In this document: piece after piece, positions 26,659 to 36,570 of the stretch | Layout: every line of letters begins with the position of its first letter | Numbering within the stretch: position 1 is the stretch's first letter | DNA from: Hydrogenophaga sp. PBL-H3 | GTDB lineage: Bacteria; Pseudomonadota; Gammaproteobacteria; Burkholderiales; Burkholderiaceae_C | Assembly: GCF_010104355.1 (NCBI RefSeq) | Contig: NZ_CP044972.1 | Coordinates: 1,240,001-1,304,000 of the forward strand | DNA length: 64,000 bases | Direction of reading: 5' to 3' | The notes under the pieces: model-generated | Told to the model about the DNA's origin: nothing | The model's input: the letters and a program-made list of their open reading frames with translations, nothing else | The model's database searches: none | Made by a program: the position numbers and the translations under genes

Positions 26659-27636
26659 TCAGGCTTTGGGTTCCGTCTCTCGCGCTTCAAGCACTTTCAG
26701 TTCGTCAGGCGGTGCGACGGTCACCGCCACCTGAAGCGTGTGCTCTGCGCCGCTCTGGATCACGCCACGCATGGGCGAGACGTCGCCAAAATCGCGCCCG
26801 GTGGCCAGCGTCACGTAGTCCTCGCCGGGGCTGCCCCAGCCGCAGCGGTTGTTGGTGGGGTCAAAGTCGAACCAGGCGCCGCTGGTCACGTGTTCTTCGC
26901 CTTCATCCAGCTCGTTGACCACGGGCACGTAGACCGAGACCCAGGCATGCGAGGCATCGGCACCGATCAGGCGCACCTTGCCGGGGGCCGGGCGCGTGAG
27001 CAGATAGCCGCTCACATAGCGAGCCGGCAGGCCGAGCGTGCGCAGGCAGCCCAGCATGATGTGGGCGAAGTCCTGGCACACGCCCTTGCCTTGGGCCAGG
27101 GCAACGAGTGCGGGTGTGTTGACCTCGGTGCTGGCGGTCTCGTAAGTCAATTCGGTGTGGATGAGCTCCATCAGCGCCTGGGCCGCGGCCAGCGCGGGCA
27201 AGCCAGGTTTGAACGCGGGGCGTGCGAAGGCCGCAAAGGCATCGTCGCGCGGCACGTAAGGCGAGGCGAACAGGAACTCGGCGGCCGGATCAAAGGGGGC
27301 GTTGGCCCGGTAGCGGAAATGCTCGCGCACACGTTCCCAGGTCATGCCACGCCAGGGCGGTGCCTGGGGCAGCGGCTGGTGCGCGCGGGTCTCCACCAGG
27401 CTGTCGGCCTCAACGGTGAGCACGTTGTGCGCGGCCTGCAGCGAAAAGAAGGTGCGCTGGTTGCCGAACACGTCGGTGGTCTGGCTGCGCGCGGCGGGCA
27501 TCGGATCGATGCGCAGTTCGTTCTCGATCAGGCGCTGGCTCGGCGTGCTCAACGGGCACAGGTGCACCATGTGCTGCGCCAGGTCGATCGAGCCGTGGTA
27601 GCGGTAGCGGGTGCGGTGGAGGATGCGCAGGAGCAT
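26659..27636 (-). CDS. Transglutaminase-like protein (COG1305 type)
   Basis: A 325-residue protein with an N-terminal beta domain (residues 1-110, LRILHRTRYRYHGSIDLAQHM) and a transglutaminase core. The catalytic triad is visible as Cys in GKGVCQDFAHIML, His in SHAWVSVYVP and Asp in WFDFDPTNN. Such bacterial proteins may act as peptidases or peptide-linking enzymes. It is the last gene of a minus-strand cluster with the fused ATP-grasp/alpha-E protein and a transglutaminase-DUF2126 protein, a set that comparative genomics links to peptide or isopeptide bond chemistry; the product is unknown. Confidence 0.85.
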   Translation of the reverse strand: MLLRILHRTRYRYHGSIDLAQHMVHLCPLSTPSQRLIENELRIDPMPAARSQTTDVFGNQRTFFSLQAAHNVLTVEADSLVETRAHQPLPQAPPWRGMTWERVREHFRYRANAPFDPAAEFLFASPYVPRDDAFAAFARPAFKPGLPALAAAQALMELIHTELTYETASTEVNTPALVALAQGKGVCQDFAHIMLGCLRTLGLPARYVSGYLLTRPAPGKVRLIGADASHAWVSVYVPVVNELDEGEEHVTSGAWFDFDPTNNRCGWGSPGEDYVTLATGRDFGDVSPMRGVIQSGAEHTLQVAVTVAPPDELKVLEARETEPKA

Positions 27637-27644
27637 GTCAGGAC

Positions 27645-27723
27645 CTCCGCCGGGCCGTCCCAAGGAGGGCCAGCGCCCCCTCGGGGGGCAGCGACGACAC
27701 GAAGTGCGGAGCGCGGGGGCTCA
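27645..27723. repeat. GC-rich intergenic repeat, copy d
   Basis: Contains CAGCGCCCCCTCGGGGGGCAGC and the tail GAAGTGCGGAGCGCGGGGGC. It sits between two genes of the same presumed operon, where a terminator-like hairpin could lower expression of the downstream transglutaminase gene. Confidence 0.55.
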
Positions 27724-27728
27724 TGTTC

Positions 27729-30329
27729 CTAGACTCCGAGGGACTGATTGCGCAGATCGGCGTGGCTGAAATGCAGGCGGCTGAGTTCGTTGGAGAGTTC
27801 CACCGCCGCGATCTCACAGCCGTCCAGCAGCTCGGCAAGCTCGCTCCAGGTGCGCAAGCCTTCTGGGCTGCGTTGCCAGTTGCTCAGGTCTTGCAGCACC
27901 CAGGTGTCGGGGTTGGGCAGGCCCTGCGCCAGCACGGCGTCTTGCGGCGTGGCGCTGTTGGCCAGCTTGGCCAGGCGCGAGCGCAGCGTCTGCACCACCC
28001 AGGCCAGCGAACGTGGGTTGTCGCGGTCCATCACAAGCAGGTCGATCAGCGCCACCATGTCACGCCGCTGCTGGTACTGCGCATGGAAGGTGATGGTGCT
28101 GTCGAACAGCGCCACCACGGCCTCGAAGCCCGCCTGGTCGTGCACGCAGCCATGTTCGAGCGCCAGCGACAGCGCGCGCGACAGCGTGACCAGGCGTTCG
28201 ATGTGGCGGCCCATGGAGAGCAGGCGCCAGCCGTCGTCGCGCACCATGCGGTCGGTCTGCGATCCGGTGATGGCGGCGAGCAGTTCGCTGGCGTTCTGCA
28301 GTGCGGTCAGGGCTTCTGCAGTTGTGTATTCGGCCTCGGCCGAGAGGGCTGCGCAATCGCGGGCAAAGCCGGTTTCGGTGCGTTCGATCAGGTGCCAGTG
28401 TTCCTGCGACAGGCGCTCGCGCACCTGTGCCGCCGCTGCCTTGAGCGCGCGCAGGTTGAAGCCCACGCTGTGCGACCTGGCGGCAAGGGGGTCGGAGGCC
28501 TTGGGAGCGAGGGCGGCGATCAGGCTGCGCGCAAACACGCGCGGTGAGACGGTGGCGGCCGGGGCTTCGGAGAGGACCAGTGCGTTTTCGGTGGCGGTGG
28601 CCGTGAGCCAGGCCATGAGCGGGCGTGAATTCGGTTCTTCGCCACCGAGGTGGTTGAGCACGATCTGCGCAAGGCGCACGCTGTTTTCCGCGCGCTCGGT
28701 GTAGCGGCCCAGCCAGAACAGGTTTTCAGCGGCTCGGCTCGTCACAGGGCGTTTTTGTTGTGCCAGCGCCAGCGTGCTGGGGGCCGACTGCAGCAGGCTG
28801 GTGTGGTCCACCGGGCCTTCGGTGAGCACCCAGCAATCGGCGCTGCTGCCACCGCGCTGCATGGCGGCGATGAGTTCACCGCGCTGAGCCAGGCGCACCA
28901 GGCCACCGGGCAGCACGCGCCAGGAGCCGGCGCCATCGGCCAGCGCGAACACCCGCAGCATGGACGAGCGCGGCATGAGCCGCTCGCCCGACCAAGTGGG
29001 CGTTTGCGACAACGGCAACCACGACTGCACGGTGTAGTTGTCGGGGTGGCGCGCCATGCGCCCGGACCACTCGTCCAGTTCACGCTCGCTCAGGCTTTGT
29101 CCCATGGCGGTGTCCAGGCCCGAGCGTGGGTAGGTTGGCTTGATCACGCTGCTCTTGATGAGGGGCAGCACCTCGCGCAAGGCCGCATCTTCGCCGCACC
29201 ACCAGGTGGCCAGGGAAGGCATGGCCAGCTCCTCGCCCAGCAGGTGGCGGCTGATGGCCGGCAGGAAGCCGAGCATGGCGCTCGATTCAAGTGGCGCCGA
29301 GCCCGGCGCGTTGGCCAGCAGCACATTGCCCGCGCGCAGCACCTGCAGCAAGCCGGGCACGCCCAGGCGCGAGTCGGAGCGCAGCTCCAGCGGGTCGAGC
29401 CACTCGTCGTCCAGCCGCTTGATCAGCGCGTGCACCGGCTCCAGGCCGCTGAGCGTCTTGAGGTACAGGCGCTGGTCGCGCACGGTGAGGTCACTGCCCT
29501 CGACCAGCGTGAGGCCGAGGTAGCGCGCCAGGTAGGCGTGTTCGAAATAGGTTTCGTTGTAGGGGCCGGGCGTGAGCAGCGCGATGCGCGCGTTTTCGCC
29601 TTCGGGCGCCATGCGCTTGATGCCGTCCATGAGCGCGCGGTAGCTTGCGGCCAGGCGCTGCACTTTCATGCCCGCAAAGGCCTTGGGGAACTGGCGCGCG
29701 ATGGCGATGCGGTTTTCCAGCAGGTAACCCAGGCCCGAGGGCGCCTGGGTGCGCTGGCCCACCACCCACCAGCGGCCATCGGGCCCATGGGCCAGATCGA
29801 AGCCCACGATGTGCAGCCAGGTGTCGCCCGGCGGCTTCACGCCCTGCATGGAGCGCAGATAACCGGGGTGGCCCTGCACGAGCGCGGCGGGCAGCAGCGC
29901 GCGCCTGAGCAGTTCGCGCTCGCCGTACAGGTCGGCCATGATGGCGTTGAGCAGGCGCGTGCGCTGCAACACGCCGGCTTCGATCTGTGCCCAGTCCTGG
30001 GGGCCGATCAGTGTGGGGAAAAGATCGAGCGCCCAGGGGCGCTGCAGGCCGGCCGACGCGTCGGCATAGACGTTGTAGGTGACGCCGTTGTCACGGATCT
30101 GGCGTTGCAGGTTGTCGCTGCGGCGATTCAGGTCCTTGAATCCGTCGGTACCGATGTGCTCGAAGAAGCTGGCCCAGTGCGGCGCCAGTTCATCGCTCCC
30201 GGGCTTGCCACCAGCGCGCAACTCGTCTCGGTGACCCATATCGGCCGGGACCGACAACGACAAAGCCCAGTCGCCGGGATGGTCGGGACTGAACTCGTCA
30301 AACAGGGAGTCGGAGGCGTCGTTGTTCAC
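27729..30329 (-). CDS. Fused circularly permuted ATP-grasp and alpha-E domain protein
   Basis: An 866-residue fusion. Residues about 30-500 form a circularly permuted ATP-grasp domain (COG2308 type) with the marker region LTPGPYNETYFEHAYLARYLG and the ATP-binding stretches DLTVRDQRLYLKTL and KPTYPRSG. Residues about 530-866 form an alpha-helical alpha-E domain (COG2307) starting at NLFWLGRYTERAEN. In most genomes these are two genes, as in the second locus here at 40594-43055. ATP-grasp enzymes make carboxylate-amine bonds; the alpha-E partner's role is unknown. Upstream is the DUF2126 gene (95-base gap), downstream a transglutaminase gene. Confidence 0.88.
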   Translation of the reverse strand: MNNDASDSLFDEFSPDHPGDWALSLSVPADMGHRDELRAGGKPGSDELAPHWASFFEHIGTDGFKDLNRRSDNLQRQIRDNGVTYNVYADASAGLQRPWALDLFPTLIGPQDWAQIEAGVLQRTRLLNAIMADLYGERELLRRALLPAALVQGHPGYLRSMQGVKPPGDTWLHIVGFDLAHGPDGRWWVVGQRTQAPSGLGYLLENRIAIARQFPKAFAGMKVQRLAASYRALMDGIKRMAPEGENARIALLTPGPYNETYFEHAYLARYLGLTLVEGSDLTVRDQRLYLKTLSGLEPVHALIKRLDDEWLDPLELRSDSRLGVPGLLQVLRAGNVLLANAPGSAPLESSAMLGFLPAISRHLLGEELAMPSLATWWCGEDAALREVLPLIKSSVIKPTYPRSGLDTAMGQSLSERELDEWSGRMARHPDNYTVQSWLPLSQTPTWSGERLMPRSSMLRVFALADGAGSWRVLPGGLVRLAQRGELIAAMQRGGSSADCWVLTEGPVDHTSLLQSAPSTLALAQQKRPVTSRAAENLFWLGRYTERAENSVRLAQIVLNHLGGEEPNSRPLMAWLTATATENALVLSEAPAATVSPRVFARSLIAALAPKASDPLAARSHSVGFNLRALKAAAAQVRERLSQEHWHLIERTETGFARDCAALSAEAEYTTAEALTALQNASELLAAITGSQTDRMVRDDGWRLLSMGRHIERLVTLSRALSLALEHGCVHDQAGFEAVVALFDSTITFHAQYQQRRDMVALIDLLVMDRDNPRSLAWVVQTLRSRLAKLANSATPQDAVLAQGLPNPDTWVLQDLSNWQRSPEGLRTWSELAELLDGCEIAAVELSNELSRLHFSHADLRNQSLGV

Positions 30330-30424
30330 TGCACCCGAGTATGCCCGCTGGCCCGCAGGCGGTACCCCGCCCGGGTGACCGCCTTGTTGCTTGCGTCACA
30401 CAGGGCATTTCACCCGGTGCCCGG

Positions 30425-33400
30425 TCAGTAACGCAGGTCCAGCGTGGTCGGGAACTCGCGGCTGCTGCTGGCCGGTTTCACATCCATGTGGCCGGGCGTG
30501 TGGCCCATCTGGAAGAAGCGCGACATGCGGCGGCTCTCGGCCTCGTAGGCATTGATCGGGAAGGTGTCGTAGTTGCGTCCGCCCGGATGGGCAACAAAGT
30601 ACTGGCATCCGCCCATGGAGCGCTTCATCCAGGTGTCGACGATGTCGAACGTGAGCGGTGCGTGCGACGGAATGGACGGGTGCAGCGCCGAGGGTGGGCT
30701 CCACGCCTTGTAGCGCACACCGGCCACATACTCGCCGGCGGTGCCGGTGGTCTGCATGGGAATGGCGCGGCCGTTGCAGGTGATCACGTGGCGGCTGTCG
30801 TTCCAGCCGTTCACGCGCACTTCGATGCGCTCCAGCGACGAGTCCACATAGCGCACGGTGCCGCCCGGTGCGCCTTCTTCGCCCATCACGTGCCAGGGCT
30901 CCAGCGCGCTGCGCAAGGTGAGTTCGATGCCGCGCGCGGCGACCTGGCCGACCATGGGGAAGCGGAACTCGAAGTGCGGGTCGAACCAGGCCATATCGAA
31001 CTTGTAGCCAAAGTCGGCCAGGTCGGTGAGCACGTCCTCGAAGTCCATGCGCACATAGGTGGGCAGCAGGTAGCGGTCGTGCAGTTCGGTGCCCCACCGG
31101 GTGAGGCGGCCGTGCCAGGGCTGCTGCCAGAAGCGCGAGACCAGGGCGCGCAGCAGCAGCTGCTGCGCGATGCTCATGCGCGCATGCGGCGGCATTTCAA
31201 ACGCGCGCAGTTCCAGAAGGCCGAGGCGGCCGGTGGGTGTGTCGGGCGAGTACAGCTTGTCGATGCAGAACTCGCTGCGGTGCGTGTTGCCCGTCACATC
31301 GATCAGGATGTTGCGCAGCGTGCGGTCGACCATCCACGGCGGCATGTGGTCGCCATACGTGGTGCGGTTTTTCTCGATCTGGGCCAGCGCGATCTCTAGC
31401 TCGTACAGCTGGTCGTTGCGCGCTTCGTCCACGCGCGGCGCCTGGCTGGTCGGGCCGATGAAGAGGCCGCTGAACAAATACGACAGCGAGGGGTGGTTGT
31501 GCCAGTAGGCAATCAGGCTGCCGAGCAGCTCGGGCTTGCGCAGGAACGGCGAGTCTGCCGGCGTGGCGCCGCCCATCACGAAGTGGTTGCCGCCACCGGT
31601 GCCGGTGTGGCGGCCATCGGTCATGAACTTCTCGGCGCACAGCTTGGTCTGGTGCGCGGCTTCGTACAAAAACTCGGTGTGCTCCACCAGTTCGCCCCAG
31701 GTGTGGGCGGGGTGGATGTTGACCTCCACCACGCCCGGGTCGGGCGTGATCTGCAACATCTTCAGGCGCGGGTCGCGCGGTGGCGGGTAGCCTTCCAGCA
31801 CCACGGTCACGCCCAGGCGCTCTGCCGTGGCTTCCACCGCAGCCAGCAGATCGAGGTAGTCCTCCAGGTGCGCCATGGGCGGCATGAAGATGTAGAGGTG
31901 CTGAATCTTGCCGCCGCCGGCCTTCTCGGCCTTGGGGCCGTTGGCGCGGTGCGGGTCGCGGGCTTCCACGCACAGCGCGGTGCGGGTGAGCCAGGCGGCC
32001 GATTCGGCGCGTTGCGGAAAGCGTGCCGACAAGGCCTGCGCCGGTGCTGCGCCGGGGCCTGGCTGACCCGGGCGCAGGCCTTCCACGGTCTCGCTGTCGG
32101 GATCGAAATCCATGCCCTGCATCGACACCGTGCCGCCCTCGGCAAAGCCACCGCCCACCTGGTGCGGTGACACCTGGTGCTTCACGGCGGCGCCGCGTGG
32201 CAGTGGGTCGCGCGCGGTGTGCGGGTCTTGTTCGATGTGGTACGGGTAGTCGCCGGCCGAGACCCAGGGCAGGGAGTCCAGCGGCAGGCGGTAGCCCATG
32301 GGCGAGTCGCCCGGCACCAGGTACATGCGCTCATCACGGAAGAACCAGGGCCCGGTGGACCACACCGTGCCCGAGATGCGCGCGTAGTTGCTCTTGCCGT
32401 TGTTGGACAAGGCGCCGTTGGGGCCCGAGGCCTGCAGCGGCAACACATAGCCCACCGTGGCCTCCAGGCCCCGGGTGAACACGCGGCGCAGGCGAGCGCG
32501 CTCCAGTTCGTCGTCGAGCTTGGCGTCGAAAGGATCCACGTTGACCGGCAGCCGGCGCTCGCGCCAGAGGTAGTACCAGGTGTCCTCGAAACCGGGGGTG
32601 ATGTACTGCGTGGACAGGCCGAGCTTGCGCGCGAGGGCCTGCGTGAAGCGGCGCGCATCGTCGCTGGTGTAGTGCTTCTCGTCGCGCTCGTCGGCCAGCA
32701 GCGCGGGGTTGCTCCAGATGGTTTCGCCATCGGCGCGCCAGAACATCGAGAGCGCCCAGCGCGGCAGCTGTTCGCCCGGGTACCACTTGCCCTGGCCCAT
32801 GTGCACGAAGCCGCCGGTGCCGTATTCCACCCGCAGGCGGTCCAGCAGTTCGGTGGCGTAACCGCGTTTGGTCGGACCGAGCGCGTCGGTGTTCCATTCG
32901 CCCGCGTCGCGGTCGCTGGTGGCGACAAACGTGGGCTCACCGCCCATGGTCAGGCGCACGTCGTGTTTCTTCAGGTCCACGTCAACCTTCTCGCCCAGCG
33001 CCACCACGCCGGCCCACTGGTCGTCGGTGTAGGGCAGGGTCACGCGGGGCGATTCGTAGACGCGGGTCACGCCCATGTGGTGGCTGAACTCCGCCTCGCA
33101 TTTGTCCATGGCGCCTTCCACCGGCGCCGCGCTGGAGGGCTGCGGCGTGCAGGCCAGCGGTATGTGGCCTTCACCGGCGAGCAGGCCCGAGGTCGGGTCC
33201 AGGCCGATCCAGCCAGCGCCGGGCAGGAACACCTCGCACCAGGCGTGCAGGTCGGTGAAGTCCTGCTCGGGGCCATTGGGGCCGTCGACCGATTTCACGT
33301 CCGACTTGAGCTGGATCAGGTAGCCCGAGACGAAGCGCGCGGCCAGGCCCATGTGGCGCAGGATCTGCACCAGCAGCCAGCCCGTGTCGCGGCAGGAGCC

Positions 33401-33931
33401 GCTGCCCAGCTTGAGCGTTTCCTCAGGCGCCTGCACGCCCGGCTCCATGCGGATGGTGTACGCAATGGCGTGCTGCAGCTTCTGGTTCACGTCGACCAGG
33501 AAATCGATCGTGCGGCGCTCCTTGCGGTCCACCGTGGCGAGGTAGGCCTTGAGCAGCGGGGTCACCGGCGCGGTGACGAGGTAGGGCGCGAGTTCCTTTT
33601 TCTGCTCTTCGTCGTAGCTGAACGGGAAGTTTTCGGCGCGCGGCTCCAGGAAAAAGTCGAACGGGTTGTAGACCGCCATTTCCACCACCAGGTCGATGGT
33701 GACCTTGAATTCGGTGGTGGGCTCGGGGAACACCAGGCGGGCCTGGTAGTTGGCGAACGGGTCCTGTTGCCAATTGATGAAATGGCCTTCGGGCTCGATT
33801 CGCTGGGAGTACGACAGCACCTTGGTGCGGCTGTGCGGCGCGGGCCGCAGGCGAACCACTTGCGGGCCCAGTTTGACCAGCCGGTCGTATCGATAATGCG
33901 TGATGTGGCTCAGAGCGACATGAATGGCCAT
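30425..33931 (-). CDS. Transglutaminase-DUF2126 protein
   Basis: A 1168-residue protein with an N-terminal transglutaminase-like module (residues 1-290; triad Cys in GSGSCRDTGWLLV, His in LHAWCEVFLPGA, Asp in WIGLDPTSGL) followed by a long DUF2126 region (COG4196) to the end. No signal peptide or membrane helix is visible. The length fits the family. It is the first gene of the minus-strand cluster that continues with the fused ATP-grasp/alpha-E protein and a second transglutaminase. Substrate and product are unknown. Start 33931 has no clear ribosome site; the next gene, comEC, is divergent. Confidence 0.87.
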   Translation of the reverse strand: MAIHVALSHITHYRYDRLVKLGPQVVRLRPAPHSRTKVLSYSQRIEPEGHFINWQQDPFANYQARLVFPEPTTEFKVTIDLVVEMAVYNPFDFFLEPRAENFPFSYDEEQKKELAPYLVTAPVTPLLKAYLATVDRKERRTIDFLVDVNQKLQHAIAYTIRMEPGVQAPEETLKLGSGSCRDTGWLLVQILRHMGLAARFVSGYLIQLKSDVKSVDGPNGPEQDFTDLHAWCEVFLPGAGWIGLDPTSGLLAGEGHIPLACTPQPSSAAPVEGAMDKCEAEFSHHMGVTRVYESPRVTLPYTDDQWAGVVALGEKVDVDLKKHDVRLTMGGEPTFVATSDRDAGEWNTDALGPTKRGYATELLDRLRVEYGTGGFVHMGQGKWYPGEQLPRWALSMFWRADGETIWSNPALLADERDEKHYTSDDARRFTQALARKLGLSTQYITPGFEDTWYYLWRERRLPVNVDPFDAKLDDELERARLRRVFTRGLEATVGYVLPLQASGPNGALSNNGKSNYARISGTVWSTGPWFFRDERMYLVPGDSPMGYRLPLDSLPWVSAGDYPYHIEQDPHTARDPLPRGAAVKHQVSPHQVGGGFAEGGTVSMQGMDFDPDSETVEGLRPGQPGPGAAPAQALSARFPQRAESAAWLTRTALCVEARDPHRANGPKAEKAGGGKIQHLYIFMPPMAHLEDYLDLLAAVEATAERLGVTVVLEGYPPPRDPRLKMLQITPDPGVVEVNIHPAHTWGELVEHTEFLYEAAHQTKLCAEKFMTDGRHTGTGGGNHFVMGGATPADSPFLRKPELLGSLIAYWHNHPSLSYLFSGLFIGPTSQAPRVDEARNDQLYELEIALAQIEKNRTTYGDHMPPWMVDRTLRNILIDVTGNTHRSEFCIDKLYSPDTPTGRLGLLELRAFEMPPHARMSIAQQLLLRALVSRFWQQPWHGRLTRWGTELHDRYLLPTYVRMDFEDVLTDLADFGYKFDMAWFDPHFEFRFPMVGQVAARGIELTLRSALEPWHVMGEEGAPGGTVRYVDSSLERIEVRVNGWNDSRHVITCNGRAIPMQTTGTAGEYVAGVRYKAWSPPSALHPSIPSHAPLTFDIVDTWMKRSMGGCQYFVAHPGGRNYDTFPINAYEAESRRMSRFFQMGHTPGHMDVKPASSSREFPTTLDLRY

Positions 33932-34033
33932 GTGGGGGCTTTCAACGGGGAGGAAACAATGAATCGTCGGACACCGGCGGGACCGTGGGCGCTGGATCTC
34001 ATCCTAGCAAGTCTTGCGCCAAAGAACGATGAA

Positions 34034-34065
34034 GGCAGCGCCAGCGCTGCGTTTGCGGCGCTGCC
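34034..34065. repeat. Inverted repeat ahead of comEC
   Basis: Arms GGCAGCGCC (34034-34042) and GGCGCTGCC (34057-34065) form a nine-base stem with a 14-base loop, 18 bases before the comEC start. It could hide the start region of comEC or be part of a local repeat; no T-run follows. Confidence 0.45.
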
Positions 34066-34083
34066 GCGCTCGCTGCGCTGACC

Positions 34084-36570
34084 ATGCGTTGGGCTTGGCT
34101 GGCGGGCTTGCCGGGCTGGGTGCTGGGCGTGGCGCTGCAGTTGCAGCAGGCGGCGTTGTGGCCCTGGTGGGCGTATGCCTTGCTGTTGTGCGCGCCCATG
34201 GCGCTGTGGGCTGTTTCTCGCTTCAGGGGTCGTGCCCAGGGCCTGGCACTGGCTGTTCTTGCGGGTGGCCTGATCGGTTTTGGGCTTACCGGCGCGCGTG
34301 CCGTGCACTTCGCCAGCCAGGCGCTGGACCCGGCCCAGCAAGGGGCCGACATCGAGCTGACCGGGCGCGTGGCCTCGTTGCCGCAGCGCCTGGGGCAGGG
34401 CGAGCGGTTCGACTTCATCGTGGAGTCGGCTGCGCGCGCAGGGGCGCCGGTGCACCTGCCCGAGCGCGTCCAGCTGGGCTGGATCAGCGGCTTTGGGTCA
34501 GCCGCCGGTGAGCCGCCGCGGGAGTTCACCCGCCAGGGCCCGGGCGTGCGCGCCGGGGACCGCTGGCGCTTCACGGTGCGCCTGCGCAGCCCGCACGGCT
34601 TGTCCAACCCCCACGGTTTCGACCGGGAGCGCTGGCTCTGGGAGCAGGGCCTCCAGGCCACCGGCCATGTGAAGCTTGGGCCGCGCGACCCGGCGCCCCA
34701 GCGGCTGGGCGCCAGCGGGTTGCATCCCATGGACGCCCTGCGCCAGAGTGTGAGCGAGCGCATCGACGAACGCGTGGACGACCCGCGCAGCGCCGGTGTG
34801 CTGGCCGCCCTGGTGGTGGGCGACCAGTCCGCGATCGACCGGGCCGACTGGACGCTGTTCCGCACCACCGGTGTGGCCCACCTCATGAGCATCTCGGGCC
34901 TGCACGTGACCATGTTCGCCTGGCTGGCCACGGCCCTGCTCGCCTGGGGTTGGCGTCGCCTGGCGCCGGTGTGGCCGCAGGCGCTGCTGTCGGTGCCCGT
35001 GCCGGTGGTGGCCGGCCTGGGCGGGGTGGTGCTGGCGGTGGCCTATGCCCTGTTTTCCGGCTGGGGCGTGCCGGCGCAGCGCACCGTGGTCATGCTGGCC
35101 GTGGTGGTGGGCCTGCGCCTGGGTGTGCGGCACTGGCCGTGGCCGGTGGTGTGGCTGCTGGCCATGTCGGCGGTGTTGCTGCTCGACCCCTGGGCGCTCA
35201 TGCAACCGGGCTTCTGGCTCAGTTTTGTGGCGGTGGGCATTCTGTTTGCCACCGACCCCGGCCGTTCGCGGGGCACTGCGCCGGGTGGGCCACTGCATCG
35301 GCGGGCGGTGCGGGCGCTGGTGAACCTGCTGCGTGAACAGGGCGTGGTCACGCTGGCCCTGGCGCCGCTGACGCTGCTGCTGTTCGGGCAGTTTTCGGTG
35401 GTGGGCTTGCTGGCCAACCTGGGGGCCATTCCGCTGGTGACGCTGCTGATCACGCCGCTGGCCTTGCTGGGCGTGGCGCTGCCGCCGCTGTGGGACGCTG
35501 CGGCGTGGGTGGTGCAGGGCATGTCGGTCGGCCTGCAGTGGCTGGGGCAATGGTCCTGGGCGGCTGTGTTCCGCCCCGCCGCGCCCTGGCCCCTGGCCGT
35601 GGCGGCGGTGGCTGGCGGTGCGCTGCTGGTGCTGCGCCTGCCGTGGGTGGTGCGTTCGGCGGGCCTGTTGCTGCTGGCGCCCGCGCTGCTGTACGCGCCG
35701 CCGCGCCCGGCGCCGGGGCAGTTCGAGCTGATCGCACTGGACGTGGGGCAGGGCAGCGCGGTGCTGGTGCGCACCGAAGCGCACAGCCTGCTGTTTGACA
35801 CCGGCCCGAGCTACGGCCCCGACAGCGATGCTGGCGAGCGCGTGGTGCTGCCGCTGCTGCGCGCGCTGGGCGAGCGGCTGGACGCGGTGGTGGTGAGTCA
35901 CCGCGACAGCGACCACGCCGGTGGCGCCGAGGCGGTGCGCGCGGCGCACCCGCAGGCGCGGTGGCTTTCTTCCTACAGCACCGAAGCGGCAGAACGCTGC
36001 CTGGCGGGTCAGCGCTGGACCTGGGATGGCGTGCGCTTCGAGGTGCTGCGTCCCCTGCCAGAAGATTACGGCCCCGAAGGGCAAGGCCTGCTGAGCACGA
36101 ACGCCATGTCGTGCGTGCTGCGTGTGGCCAGCGCGCAGCACAGCGCCTGGCTCGGTGGCGACATCGACGCCGCGCGCGAAGTGCAACTCGCGCTGGCACG
36201 GCCCGATGACCGTGCCACTGTGCTGCTCGCGCCTCACCACGGCAGCCTCACGTCCAGCAGCCCGGTGTTGCTCAATACCTTGCAACCGCGCTGGGTGCTG
36301 GTGCAGTCGGGTTACCGCAACCGCTTTGGTCACCCCGCGCCCGCGGTGCTGGAGCGCTACCAGCAGCGCGGCATGCGCTGGGTGACTTCACCCGACTGCG
36401 GCGCGGCCACCTGGCGCAGCGCCGAGCCCGATGCCGTGCGCTGCCACCGGGAGCAAGACCGGCGGTACTGGCACCACACCGGTCCTGCTGCGGCCGCCGG
36501 GCTCAGCGCAGGTGGTGCACCGCCGCCTGCTCGTACACCGGAGTTGACAAGCCCTCGTAGCGAGCCTTGA
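34084..36570 (+). CDS. comEC: DNA internalization-related competence protein ComEC/Rec2
   Basis: An 828-residue inner-membrane DNA channel used in natural transformation. Order of parts: N-terminal helices and an OB-like DUF4131 domain (about 1-230), the Competence domain of many helices (about 240-530, with HLMSISGLHVTMFAWLA), and a C-terminal metallo-beta-lactamase-like domain (about 545-780) with LDVGQGSAVLV and HRDSDHAGG. All three domains are complete, so the gene appears functional; no other competence genes are in the window. Its last 68 bases overlap the end of the convergent monooxygenase gene. Confidence 0.92.
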   Translation: MRWAWLAGLPGWVLGVALQLQQAALWPWWAYALLLCAPMALWAVSRFRGRAQGLALAVLAGGLIGFGLTGARAVHFASQALDPAQQGADIELTGRVASLPQRLGQGERFDFIVESAARAGAPVHLPERVQLGWISGFGSAAGEPPREFTRQGPGVRAGDRWRFTVRLRSPHGLSNPHGFDRERWLWEQGLQATGHVKLGPRDPAPQRLGASGLHPMDALRQSVSERIDERVDDPRSAGVLAALVVGDQSAIDRADWTLFRTTGVAHLMSISGLHVTMFAWLATALLAWGWRRLAPVWPQALLSVPVPVVAGLGGVVLAVAYALFSGWGVPAQRTVVMLAVVVGLRLGVRHWPWPVVWLLAMSAVLLLDPWALMQPGFWLSFVAVGILFATDPGRSRGTAPGGPLHRRAVRALVNLLREQGVVTLALAPLTLLLFGQFSVVGLLANLGAIPLVTLLITPLALLGVALPPLWDAAAWVVQGMSVGLQWLGQWSWAAVFRPAAPWPLAVAAVAGGALLVLRLPWVVRSAGLLLLAPALLYAPPRPAPGQFELIALDVGQGSAVLVRTEAHSLLFDTGPSYGPDSDAGERVVLPLLRALGERLDAVVVSHRDSDHAGGAEAVRAAHPQARWLSSYSTEAAERCLAGQRWTWDGVRFEVLRPLPEDYGPEGQGLLSTNAMSCVLRVASAQHSAWLGGDIDAAREVQLALARPDDRATVLLAPHHGSLTSSSPVLLNTLQPRWVLVQSGYRNRFGHPAPAVLERYQQRGMRWVTSPDCGAATWRSAEPDAVRCHREQDRRYWHHTGPAAAAGLSAGGAPPPARTPELTSPRSEP

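Noticed and set aside
32177-34081. Long plus-strand frame opposite the DUF2126 gene
   Set aside because: The minus strand has a complete conserved 1168-residue protein; the plus frame has no recognisable domain.
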